NCBI GenBank assembly: GCA_041660925.1
Contig: JBAZVI010000005.1
Span: forward strand, 62,001-126,000
Reading direction: 5' to 3'
Length of the DNA: 64,000 bases
DNA from: Elusimicrobiota bacterium
Lineage (GTDB): Bacteria; Elusimicrobiota; Elusimicrobia; UBA1565
Each line of letters begins with the position of its first letter. The stretch's first letter is position 1. This document shows positions 22,114 through 30,700 of this stretch, in pieces. The notes beneath the pieces are model-generated. The model did no database searches and had not been told where the DNA came from. It saw only the letters and a program-made list of their open reading frames with translations. A program made the position numbers and the translations under genes.

Positions 22114-23660
22114 TCCCCCTCGCGCTCCTGCTCCTCCTCGCCTCCCCGGCCCGCGCGGCCGACGCGCCCGACGTGCGCGGCGGCGTCGTGAGCACCGCGG
22201 ACAGCGAGCTCGCGCGCAAGATGAAGGACATGCTCAAGGAAGACCCCTCGGTCGCCGACGCGCTGGCGCAGCGCCTGCTCAAGTCGAGCCTCGGCGCTCA
22301 GATGTCGCAGAAGAAGGACTACGGCTCCGCGCTCGAGGAAGTGCGGGCCTGGATCGTCGAGAACCCGGCCGACGCGGCCTTCCTCGCCGTGGGCTTCTCG
22401 CGCGACGACGCCGCCCGCAACCACGAGTTCGAAGACTCGCTCTACAACCGCGTCAGCCGCTTCTTCGCGCTCAACCCGGAGAGCGACAAGGGCATCATCG
22501 GGCGCCTCAAGGCCGCGGGCCGCGAGAGCCAGTTCCTCTCCAAGCAGAAGGACATGGATGACGACGAGCGCCGCGAGCTCCTCCAGAAGATGTTCGAGGG
22601 GAACTCGGGAGCGCAGGGCCGCGTGAAGTCGAAGGGCGAGGGCAAGGAGGGCGGCGGCAAGCCCGAGGACCCGCCGCACGGGACCTCCTACGCCGGCGAC
22701 GCGCTCTACGACCGCCTCCACGCGGGAAACCCGACCGGCTACTCGCCGCAGGTCCAGGCCCTCCAGAGCGAGCTCAACCGCCTGGCCGTGCCGGGCGCGC
22801 CGAAGCTCATCGAGACGGGCAAGCTCGACGCGGCGACGCTGCGCCACCCCTACTACGCGCTGGCCCGCGACGCGGGGACGCTCGACGCGACCTGGCGCGC
22901 CCAGCGCGCCTGGTGGAACGCGAAGGCGCTCGGCGAGGAGAAGCGCTGGAGCCCCGCGCAGCTGCAGGACCCGAAGGTGCAGGACGCGCTCGCGCGCCGC
23001 GCCGCCGGCCGCGCGGTCCCCGACTCCTTCGAGCGCCGCCGGCGGGCGCTCGAGCGCCTCAACGCCTCGATCGCCGCCTTCGAGAAGGCCGCGCAGAGGG
23101 CCGCTTCGCCGCGCGCCATCACGAAGGGCCTGCTCGAGGAGCTCTCCGAGCTGCGCCGCGACGCCGCGCGCTGGGTGAGCATCACCGCCCTCGAGGAGGA
23201 CGCGGCGCGCTACGAGCAGCTCAAGGACTTCTACTCCCCGGCGCTCGTCGCCGCCGTGCGCCGCTGCCCGCAGCCCGCCGAGCAGAAGGACCGCTTCCTG
23301 ACCCGCGGCGTCGAGCTGCAGGGGAAGCTCGACGCGACGATGAACCTCGCGCGCCAGGCCGGCGACCTGCTCCGCCGCGACACCGACCCCTCGACGCTCG
23401 CGGCCGCCGCCGCGCTGGTCAAGGCCGAGCGGGCCAGCGGCCGCGCGCTGGGCGAGTGCGTGACCCGCTACACCGACGTGCCGCAGATGTGCGCCGCGGC
23501 CCAGGGCGCCGGCTCCGGCCTGCGCGCGCGCCTGGAGGCCCTCGCGGCCCGCTTCCTCCCCAACACCGGCTTCGGCCGCCGCCTGCGCGAGCGCGTGCGC
23601 GCCCGGCGCGAGCTCGACGGCGCCTTCCAGCGCATCGTCGTCACCGGGTTCCCCGATTAG
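22110..23660 (+). CDS. secreted, largely helical protein of unknown function, 516 aa
   Basis: The ATG overlaps the previous stop (ATGA). It has a signal peptide (MIPLALLLLLASPARAA), then charged helical segments, a Gly/Lys-rich linker near residues 170-195, a possible peptidoglycan-binding-like segment (YSPQVQALQSELNRLAVPG, weak), and a long Arg/Ala/Glu-rich helical C-terminal half with a few cysteines (RRCPQPA, LGECVTRY, PQMCAAAQ). No catalytic motif is apparent. It is the last gene of the 17093-23660 operon; a C-rich hairpin repeat follows and may end the transcript. Confidence 0.7.
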   Translation: MIPLALLLLLASPARAADAPDVRGGVVSTADSELARKMKDMLKEDPSVADALAQRLLKSSLGAQMSQKKDYGSALEEVRAWIVENPADAAFLAVGFSRDDAARNHEFEDSLYNRVSRFFALNPESDKGIIGRLKAAGRESQFLSKQKDMDDDERRELLQKMFEGNSGAQGRVKSKGEGKEGGGKPEDPPHGTSYAGDALYDRLHAGNPTGYSPQVQALQSELNRLAVPGAPKLIETGKLDAATLRHPYYALARDAGTLDATWRAQRAWWNAKALGEEKRWSPAQLQDPKVQDALARRAAGRAVPDSFERRRRALERLNASIAAFEKAAQRAASPRAITKGLLEELSELRRDAARWVSITALEEDAARYEQLKDFYSPALVAAVRRCPQPAEQKDRFLTRGVELQGKLDATMNLARQAGDLLRRDTDPSTLAAAAALVKAERASGRALGECVTRYTDVPQMCAAAQGAGSGLRARLEALAARFLPNTGFGRRLRERVRARRELDGAFQRIVVTGFPD

Positions 23661-23694
23661 GGGTCCCTCTCACAGGGGAACCTTAACTCCCCCT

Positions 23695-23727
23695 CCGGCC
23701 TCCCCCCGAGGGGGGAGGAGATAAGGA
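23695..23727. repeat. C-rich REP-like hairpin
   Basis: A GGCCTCCCCCC-GA-GGGGGGAGG hairpin is followed by ATAAGGAATAACGTCCCCCATAG. The same arrangement (hairpin, AT.GGAA, ATCCCCCATAG) recurs before the promoter at 24571. It may terminate the operon ending at 23660. Confidence 0.6.
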
Positions 23728-23743
23728 ATAACGTCCCCCATAG

Positions 23744-23771
23744 GGAACTTTTCCGGCGGCTCGCGCGTAAC
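23744..23771 (+). promoter_or_regulatory. ECF-type promoter GGAAC-N17-CGTAAC
   Basis: GGAACTTTTCC begins at 23744 and CGTAAC lies at 23766-23771, spacing 17. The GTG start follows only 6 nt later, so the mRNA should be leaderless. Confidence 0.65.
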
Positions 23772-23777
23772 CCGGGG

Positions 23778-24416
23778 GTGAGCGTCCTTCTCGCCTTCGC
23801 CGCCGCGCTGGCGGCCCTGCCATGCGCGGCCTACTGGGTGCCGGCGCCGCCCCCTCCGGGCGCGCTGGTCAAGGAGTACGACGCGGAGAAGGTGAAGCGC
23901 ATCGACCTGCGCGCGGACGCCGGACTCGTGCGCCTGGAGCCGGTCACGGGGCCGCTCCTGACGGCGATCGTCGTGCGTCGCGACGCGGGGACCTGCCGGG
24001 TCGAAGCCTTCTTTCGGGAGGGCCGGCTGACCCTCTCCGTCGTCGAGAAAGCCCCCGCCTCCCCGCTCGGCGGCGCCGGACGCTGCCCGGCGGAGCTCAC
24101 CCTGCGCCTGCCCCGCGCCGTCGAACTGAGCGCGGCGACCGGCTCGGCCCCCATAGAAGGAGAGGCGCTCAAGGGCCCCGTCCGCCTGCGCACGGGCAGC
24201 GGGAGCGTGCGCCTGCTCTGGGAGACGGCACCCCGCGGTCTCGTCGAGGTCGAGACCGGCTCCGGCCGCGTCGAGCTCGTCTTCCCCTCCGGTACGCGGG
24301 CCGACGCTTCGCTCGCCTCCGGCTCGGGCGCGGTCTTCGACGAGCTGACGCCCGACCGCCGGGCGAAGCTGCGCGTTCGGGTGCGCAGCGGGTCGGGCGA
24401 CGTGGTCATGAGGTAG
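23778..24416 (+). CDS. secreted DUF4097-like beta-repeat protein, 212 aa
   Basis: The GTG start gives a signal peptide (MSVLLAFAAALAALPCAAY). The mature protein has the repetitive beta-strand pattern of the DUF4097 (putative adhesin) group: VKRIDLRADAGLVRLEP, VELSAATGSAPIEG, VRLRTGSGSVRLL, LVEVETGSGRVELVF and VRVRSGSGDVVM. Each GSG turn marks one rung of a predicted right-handed beta-helix. Members are often co-regulated with envelope-stress or ECF sigma systems, which agrees with the ECF-type promoter directly upstream. It is transcribed alone. Confidence 0.78.
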   Translation: MSVLLAFAAALAALPCAAYWVPAPPPPGALVKEYDAEKVKRIDLRADAGLVRLEPVTGPLLTAIVVRRDAGTCRVEAFFREGRLTLSVVEKAPASPLGGAGRCPAELTLRLPRAVELSAATGSAPIEGEALKGPVRLRTGSGSVRLLWETAPRGLVEVETGSGRVELVFPSGTRADASLASGSGAVFDELTPDRRAKLRVRVRSGSGDVVMR

Positions 24417-24460
24417 GAACTCCCCACATCAGGAACACGCCAGCTATAGTTCATTACTGC

Positions 24461-24545
24461 GTCCCCCCTCGGGGGGACCTCAGGGGGGAGAATCCTTGAA
24501 CGACGACTCTCCCCCCTCCCTGCCCTCCCCCGTGGGGGGAGGCAA
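24461..24545. repeat. cluster of C-rich REP-like hairpins
   Basis: Three hairpins lie in succession: GTCCCCCC-TC-GGGGGGAC (24461-24478), AGGGGGGAG/CTCCCCCCT (24482-24490 with 24509-24517), and TGCCCTCCCCCGTGGGGGGAGGCA (24521-24544). They may end the DUF4097-like transcript; the last resembles repeats at 60945 and 61013. Confidence 0.65.
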
Positions 24546-24570
24546 TAGGGAAGAACATCCCCCATAGCAT

Positions 24571-24598
24571 GGAACTTTTCGGGCCCCTCGCGCGTATA
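24571..24598 (+). promoter_or_regulatory. ECF-type promoter GGAAC-N17-CGTATA
   Basis: GGAACTTTTCGGGC starts at 24571 and CGTATA is at 24593-24598, spacing 17. It is almost identical in sequence to the 23744 copy through the spacer (TCGCGCGTA). The 44-codon ORF starts 6 nt later. Confidence 0.65.
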
Positions 24599-24604
24599 CC
24601 GGAT

Positions 24605-24739
24605 ATGGAAACCTGGGTGATCTTCGACCGGAAGACGGACTACCGCAGCCTCGCCGCCCTGCTCATCCGGCGTTCGTCCGAACTCTCGGGGGCGGAGCTT
24701 CCGCATGACCCGGCGCCATGGCGAGCGGAAAGGAACTGA
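24605..24739 (+). CDS. small protein, 44 aa
   Basis: An ATG lies 6 nt behind the -10 box of an ECF-type promoter, the same leaderless spacing as the DUF4097-like gene. The peptide begins METWVIFDRKTDYRSL and continues with a helical, charged segment ending RAERN. It has no membrane segment or cysteine. No family recognised. Support rests on promoter placement and on the frame staying open from that ATG; it could still be a spurious ORF. Confidence 0.45.
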   Translation: METWVIFDRKTDYRSLAALLIRRSSELSGAELPHDPAPWRAERN

Positions 24740-24842
24740 GGGCCCCATCCGGCCCCGGACCCGGGATCGGCCCGCGCGCGGGCCGCCGCGGACGGCCGGG
24801 CGCGGAAGCGGGGGAGACCCGTGAGCCGAGGAGGTGGACGCG

Positions 24843-24995
24843 ATGACCGACAGTGAACTGAGGGGACGGGCCGCCGAACTCATCGTCCGGGCCTGGCGGC
24901 TCGCGCGGAGGGCCCGGCCGGACGGGAGCGGCGGGGAAGCCGGGCGCGAGGGCTTCCCTATGCGCAGCGGGGGGCGGCTGGCCGAAGGGGACTGA
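24843..24995 (+). CDS. small basic protein, 50 aa
   Basis: The ATG is preceded by GAGGAGGTGGACGCG, a strong Shine-Dalgarno. The peptide starts MTDSELRGRAAELIVRAW and is rich in Arg and Gly. It lies 103 bp downstream of the 44-aa ORF, within the same gene-free stretch 24417-25025, and could be the second cistron of that transcript. No family recognised. Confidence 0.4.
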   Translation: MTDSELRGRAAELIVRAWRLARRARPDGSGGEAGREGFPMRSGGRLAEGD

Positions 24996-25025
24996 GGTCC
25001 GCGAACGGCGCGGAGGGGCTATGCG

Positions 25026-27086
25026 CTACGGCTGCAGAGGGCGGGGACGCAGGCGCACGCGGCAGTGGTCGGAGAAGACCGGCAGCATGGACTTGATCTT
25101 GGGCATCACGTTCTCGGCGACGCGCTCGCCCGCGTCGATGAGGCGCTTGGCCTGGTGCATCTCCGTCCAGGAGAAGCCCGACAGGTCCGGGTGTATGGTG
25201 ACGTGCGCGAGCTGGTCGCGCGAGCGGGCGATCTCGTACTCCATCGTGTAGATCATCTGGAAGAAGATCTGGCGCAGGTTCGGGCCCTTGAGGGCGTCGG
25301 GCAGCGCGCCCTTGAGCTTCTCGAGCTCGAGAGCGAGGTCGGAGCGGGCGTGGCGCTGCTCGCGCAGGCCGGTCTTGCGCTCCCCGGCCGGCATCGTGAG
25401 GTTCACCGCGACGAGCACGTCGGCCCCCATCTGGCTGAGGACGCCGACGGGCACGGGGTCCACGAGACCGCCGTCGACGAGGAAGCGGCCGCGATAGTGG
25501 TAGGGCTGGTAGACGAGCGGGATGCCGCAGGAGGAGCGGATGGCCTCCGCGATGCGGCCGTCGCGGAAGACCACGCCCTCGCCGGTCTCGATGTCGGTGG
25601 CCACGCAGGCGAAGGGGAGCTCGAGCTCGTGGAACTCCCGGGCGCCGAAGTAGGAGCGCAGGAAGCGCATGAGCGTGGCGCCGGCGAAGAGGCCGGCGCG
25701 CGGGACGGTGAGGTCCCAGAAGAGGTTCTCGTAGACCCAGGCCTTGTCGATGCGGGTGGCGATGCCCTCGATCTCCTCGGGCTCGAGCCCGAGCGCGTAG
25801 AGCCCGCCGATGAGCGAGCCCATCGAGGTCCCCGAGAGGATGTCGATGGGGATGTGCTCGCGCTTGAAGGCCTTGAGGATGCCGATCAGCGAGAGCCCGA
25901 GCGCGGCGCCGGTGCCGAGCGCGAGCCCGACGCGCAGGCGCCCGAGCCGGCGCGCGAGGCGCTCGACGGAAGCCAGCGACCTGGGGGAGCGCATGAGGGC
26001 CGTGAAGGGCGCCTCGCCGCCGCGGAAGGCGTCGGCGGCCGCGCCCGTCCAGGGCACGCGCGTGAAGTCGCGGCCGGGCGCGAGGAGGACGTCGGGCGGA
26101 GGCTCGGCGCCGAGCCAGAGCGAGTGGATGGCGCGCGGCTCGGGCTGGAAGGCCCGGAGCCGTGCTTCGACGTCCTCGAAGAGCCCCTTGCGCCCGGCGC
26201 AGCCGACGCTGAGCCAGGTGTCGGCCTCGTAGAGCACCGAGCGCTCGACGTCTCCGAAGGAGGGTTCGAGCGCGATGACGACGAAGTCGTAGGCGCCGCG
26301 CAGCATGTTGACGAGGAGGAAGATGCTGCGGTGCAGGCGCCCGCCGAGCGTCGCCGGCTCCAGGCTCAGCACCGAGAGCCCGGAGGGATGGGCCTGCGCG
26401 ATCCGCTCGACCAGCGTGGGGTGGTGGAGGTCCTCCTCGCGGAGCATGGCCTCCGTGACGAGCAGCGGCGTCTGCCCCAGCGCGCGCGCGAGGGTCCCGG
26501 CGTCGCCGCGCAGGTCCACGAGCAGCACGCGCCGGCGCGTCTGCTCGGCGAGGGCGTGCCCGAGCGCGAGGGTGAAGAGGGTGCGGTCGGCGGCCTCGAG
26601 CGCGTCGACGAGGCAGAGCACCTGCGGCTGGAGCTCGGCGGCGCCGGGCTCCCGCTCGCGCGTCTGCTCGAGGAAGCGCGCTGAGAGCGTGCGCGCCATC
26701 TGCACGAGCAGCGAGGGCGTCTCGCGCACCATCGCGGCGAAGTCGGCCTGGGCGAGGACGAGGAACTCGGTGGTGGTGTCGAGCTCGGCGGAGAAGCCGC
26801 TGGGCTCGCCGGTCAGCAGCTGGGTCTCGCCGAGCGCCTCCCCGGCCCCGACGTAGGCGAGGATCCGCCGGCGGCCCTGCGCCTCGATGCTCAGGCGCAC
26901 GCGGCCGGAGGTGACGAGGTAGAAGGCCTCGGTCTTGTCGCCCTGGCGGAAGAGGGCCGCGCCGCGGGGCAGGGAGAGGGGCTTCAGGAGCGCGGCGAAC
27001 TTCGCGAGGTCCTCCGCGGAGAGGTCGCGGAAGAGGGGCACGCGCTTGAGGAACGGGGTCCAGTCCTGCTTCTCGTCCGGCGTCAT
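25026..27086 (-). CDS. cNMP-binding / degenerate MinD-like / patatin phospholipase, 686 aa
   Basis: Three modules follow in order. A cyclic-nucleotide-binding domain (about residues 12-130) shows LFRQGDKTEAFYLVTSGRVRL and GEALGETQLL. The middle (about 150-335) resembles CpaE/MinD ATPases (RRRVLLVDLRGDAGTLARALG, YDFVVIALEPSFGDVE) but lacks a P-loop. The C-terminal patatin domain (about 380-600) has the nucleophile elbow GTSMGS and the dyad DGGLVDPVPV, so it should be an active lipid acyl hydrolase of the neuropathy-target-esterase type. No signal peptide is present. A TATACT box (minus, 27113-27108) lies upstream of the ATG. Nucleotide binding may gate the hydrolase. Confidence 0.85.
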   Translation of the reverse strand: MTPDEKQDWTPFLKRVPLFRDLSAEDLAKFAALLKPLSLPRGAALFRQGDKTEAFYLVTSGRVRLSIEAQGRRRILAYVGAGEALGETQLLTGEPSGFSAELDTTTEFLVLAQADFAAMVRETPSLLVQMARTLSARFLEQTREREPGAAELQPQVLCLVDALEAADRTLFTLALGHALAEQTRRRVLLVDLRGDAGTLARALGQTPLLVTEAMLREEDLHHPTLVERIAQAHPSGLSVLSLEPATLGGRLHRSIFLLVNMLRGAYDFVVIALEPSFGDVERSVLYEADTWLSVGCAGRKGLFEDVEARLRAFQPEPRAIHSLWLGAEPPPDVLLAPGRDFTRVPWTGAAADAFRGGEAPFTALMRSPRSLASVERLARRLGRLRVGLALGTGAALGLSLIGILKAFKREHIPIDILSGTSMGSLIGGLYALGLEPEEIEGIATRIDKAWVYENLFWDLTVPRAGLFAGATLMRFLRSYFGAREFHELELPFACVATDIETGEGVVFRDGRIAEAIRSSCGIPLVYQPYHYRGRFLVDGGLVDPVPVGVLSQMGADVLVAVNLTMPAGERKTGLREQRHARSDLALELEKLKGALPDALKGPNLRQIFFQMIYTMEYEIARSRDQLAHVTIHPDLSGFSWTEMHQAKRLIDAGERVAENVMPKIKSMLPVFSDHCRVRLRPRPLQP

Positions 27087-27132
27087 CCGGCCCCTCGGGA
27101 TCGATGTAGTATAATCGCCTTCGTCCTACGCG

Positions 27133-27720
27133 TTACGCGCGCGCGGCCCGTTTTCCTTTCGCGCCGTCCCGCGGGGCGCGCGCGAGACCCTTCACGGCGC
27201 AGGCCATGAGCGCGATGACGGTCTTCGAGTCCTTGATCTTCCCGTTCTGGGCCCAGCGCAGGGCCGTCTTGAAAGGGACCTTCCTCGCCTCGATGAACTC
27301 ATCCTCGTCCGGGGACATGCGCCCGGGCTTCAGGCGGTCGGCGACGTAGATGTGGATGACCTCGTTGGAGAAGGCGGGCGTCGGCCAGTAGGCGATGAGA
27401 GGGCGGACGCGGCCGGCGGTGTAGCCGGTCTCCTCGCGCAGCTCGCGCTCGAGACAGGAGAGCAGCTTCTCCCCCTTGTCGAGCTTGCCGGCGGGGAGCT
27501 CCCAGGTGGTCTCGCCGACGGGGTAGCGGAACTGGCGCACGAGGACGACGGTCTTCGGGTCCAGGAAGGGGACGACGGCGACGGCGCCCCAGTGGTCCAG
27601 GAACTCGCGGGTGGCGTGCTTGCCGTCGGGCATGCGGACGGTGTCCACCCGGAAGGCGACGGCTCGTCCCTGGTGGACGAGCTTCTTGCGCACGCGGCGT
27701 TCGACGAAGGATTTCGTCAT
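27133..27720 (-). CDS. NUDIX hydrolase, ADP-ribose pyrophosphatase type, 195 aa
   Basis: The Nudix box reads AGKLDKGEKLLSCLERELREETGY, matching G-x5-E-x7-REUxEExGU. The preceding VVLVRQFRYPVGETTWELPAG is typical of the ADP-ribose/ADP-sugar pyrophosphatase subgroup. Length is normal. The ATG at 27720 was chosen since it lies 7 nt behind TATAAT (minus, 27733-27728), indicating a leaderless mRNA; longer in-frame extensions run antisense to dnaE. It would hydrolyse ADP-ribose-like compounds for detoxification. It is divergent from dnaE, with only 42 bp between them. Confidence 0.9.
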   Translation of the reverse strand: MTKSFVERRVRKKLVHQGRAVAFRVDTVRMPDGKHATREFLDHWGAVAVVPFLDPKTVVLVRQFRYPVGETTWELPAGKLDKGEKLLSCLERELREETGYTAGRVRPLIAYWPTPAFSNEVIHIYVADRLKPGRMSPDEDEFIEARKVPFKTALRWAQNGKIKDSKTVIALMACAVKGLARAPRDGAKGKRAARA

Positions 27721-27727
27721 GCCCCGG

Positions 27728-27733
27728 ATTATA
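27728..27733 (-). promoter_or_regulatory. -10 box TATAAT of the NUDIX gene
   Basis: TATAAT on the minus strand sits 7 nt from the NUDIX ATG inside an AT-rich island shared with the divergent dnaE gene. No -35 match is evident. Confidence 0.5.
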
Positions 27734-27762
27734 TATAGTTCGACAGGATACGCGTCCCCGAT

Positions 27763-30700
27763 ATGAGCCCGCAGAACCTCGATTTCGTCCACCTGCACAA
27801 CCACACCGAGTACTCGCTGATGGACGGGGTCACCCCCATCAGCAAGGATAAGGGCCCCTCCGACCTCCTCCTCGAGCTGGCCAAGCAGGGCGCCAAGGGC
27901 CTGGCCATCACCGACCACGGAAACCTCTACGGCGCCGTCGAGTTCTACCTGCGCTGCCGCAAGGCGGGGATCAAGCCCATCGTCGGCTGCGAGTTCTATC
28001 TCGCCAAGGGCAAGCGCACCGACCGCGCCGGCTCCCAGCGCGAGGTCAACCGCCACATCACGGTGCTCGCGCGCAGCTACGAGGGCTACGAGAACCTCAT
28101 GGCCCTCTCGACGAAGGCCTTCCTCGAGGGCTTCTATTACGATCCGCGCATCGACAAGGAGCTGCTCGCCGCGCACGCGAAGGGGCTCATCGTGCTCTCG
28201 GGCTGCCTCAAGGGCGAACTCGCGCAGACCCTGCTCACCGGCGACGTCCCCGCGGCGACCCGCCTGGCCGGCGAGATGCGCGACCTCCTCGAGAAGGACG
28301 CCTTCTACCTCGAGATCATGGACCACGGGCTCAAGGACCAGAAGCAGGTCCTCAAGGGCATCCTCGAGGTCCAGGCCAAGACCGGGCTCCCCCTCGTGGC
28401 CACCAACGACTGCCACTACCCGATGAAGGGCGACGCGGCCGCGCACGACGCGCGCGTCTGCATCTCGACCGGGCGCCAGATCGCCGACGTCAACCGCCTC
28501 CGCTTCGAGAGCCACGAGTTCTACTACAAGTCGGTGCAGGAGATGGCGAAGACCTTCCACTTCGCCCCCGAGTCGCTGATGAACACCGTGCGCATCGCCG
28601 AGATGTGCGCGCTGCAGATCCCGATGGACAAGATGCACCTGCCGGACTTCCCGGTCCCGCAGGGGCACACGCAGGACTCCTACCTCGACAAGCTCTGCCG
28701 CGAGGGTCTGCAGCGCCTGGGCCGCGCCTCCGACGCCGAGTACCTCAAGCGCCTCGAGTTCGAGCTCGGGGTCATCAAGAAGATGGGGTTCTCGGGCTAC
28801 TTCCTCATCGTCTGGGACTTCATCCGCTACGCGAAGAACAACGGCGTCCCCGTCGGGCCCGGCCGCGGCTCCGGCGCGGGCTCGCTGGTCTCCTACTCCC
28901 TCGACATCACGACCGTCGACCCCATCTTCCACCGCCTCCTCTTCGAACGGTTCCTCAACCCCGACCGCAAGTCGATGCCCGACCTGGACATCGACTTCTC
29001 CGACCTCGGGCGCGACAAGGTCATCGAGTACGTGCGCGGCAAGTACGGCGCCAACAACGTCGCGCAGATCATCACCTTCGGCTCCATGAAGGCGAAGCTC
29101 GTCATCCGCGACGTCGGCCGCGTCCTCGGCATGCCCATCCCCGAGGTGGACCGCATCGCGAAGATGATCCCGACCGGGCCCAAGATCACCATCAGCGGCG
29201 CGCTGGACTCGAACCCCGAGATGCGCAAGGCCCTCGAGGAGCCGGCGACGCGCAAGCTCATCGACCTCGCGAAGAAGCTCGAGGGGCTCAAGCGCCACAC
29301 CGGCGTGCACGCGGCCGGCATCGTCATCACGAAGGACGTCGTCTGGAAGTACGCCCCCCTTTCCCGCGGCGCGGGAGACTCCATCACGACGCAGTACGAC
29401 GGCGACATCCTCCCCCAGCTCGGCCTGCTGAAGATGGACTTCCTCGGCCTGCGCAACCTCTCCATCATCGACAAGGCCGTCGAGCTCGTCCGCGCGCGCC
29501 ACGACCCGTCCTTCGACGTGGCGAAGGTCCCGATGGACGACAAGAAGAGCTACGAGCTCCTCGCCTCCGGCCGCGCGCTGGGCGTCTTCCAGCTCGACTC
29601 CGAGGGCATGCGCGAGCTGCTGCGGCGCCTGAAGCCCACCACCTTCGAGGACATCTCGGCCTGCATCGCGCTCTACCGCCCCGGCCCGATGCAGAGCGGC
29701 ATGCTCGACCTCTTCGTCGAGCGCAAGCACGGCTCGAAGGTCGCCTACGAGCACGAGAAGCTCGAGCCCGTGCTCAAGGACACCTACGGCTGCATCGTGT
29801 ACCAGGAACAGGTCATGGAGATCTCCAAGTCCCTGGCCGGCTTCACGGCGGGGGAGGCCGACGGCCTGCGCAAGGCCATGGGGAAGAAGATCCACGAGGA
29901 GATCGAGAAGCTGCGCGGGAAGTTCGTCGAGGGCTGCAAGGCCAACAAGATCCCCGAGAAGCTCGCCAACAAGATCTACGACCAGATCGACAAGTTCGGC
30001 GGCTACGGCTTCAACAAATCCCACACGGTGGCCTACGGCACGGTCTCCTACCAGACCGCTTACCTGAAGTCGAACTACCCTCTCGAGTACTTCACGGCGC
30101 TGCTCACCTCGGAGATCGGGCACAACGCCATCGACGTCGAGGGCAAGGAGAACAAGCTCGTCACCTACATGGAGGACGCCCAGGACTTCGGCATCGAGGT
30201 CCTCGGCCCCGACGTCCAGCGCTCGGAGGGCCCCTTCTCCATCGAGGAGAAGGCCATCCGCTTCGGCCTGCTCGCGGTCAAGAACGTGGGCGCCGGCGCC
30301 GCCGAGGGCATCATCGCCGCGCGCAAGGACGGACCCTTCAAGTCCCTCGACGACCTCTGCCGCCGCATCGACCTGCGCGCGGCCAACCGCAAGACGCTCG
30401 AATCCCTCGTCAAGGCCGGCGCGATGGACGGCTTCATGAAGGGCGTGCGCATCGGCGACGCCCGCGCCCGGCTCATGGCCTCCCTCGACGAGACGATGGG
30501 GCGCCAGTCGCGCATCAAGGACGACCTGGCCCGCGGCCAGGGGCTGCTCTTCGGCTCCGAGCCCGCCCCGCCGCCGGCCGCCCACTCCAAGGACGTCCCC
30601 GGCGTGGAGCCCTGGCACGAGCACGAGGTCCTGCAGAACGAGAAGGAGGTCCTCGGTTTCTACCTCTCGGGCCACCCGCTCGTGCGCTACAAGGACTTCC

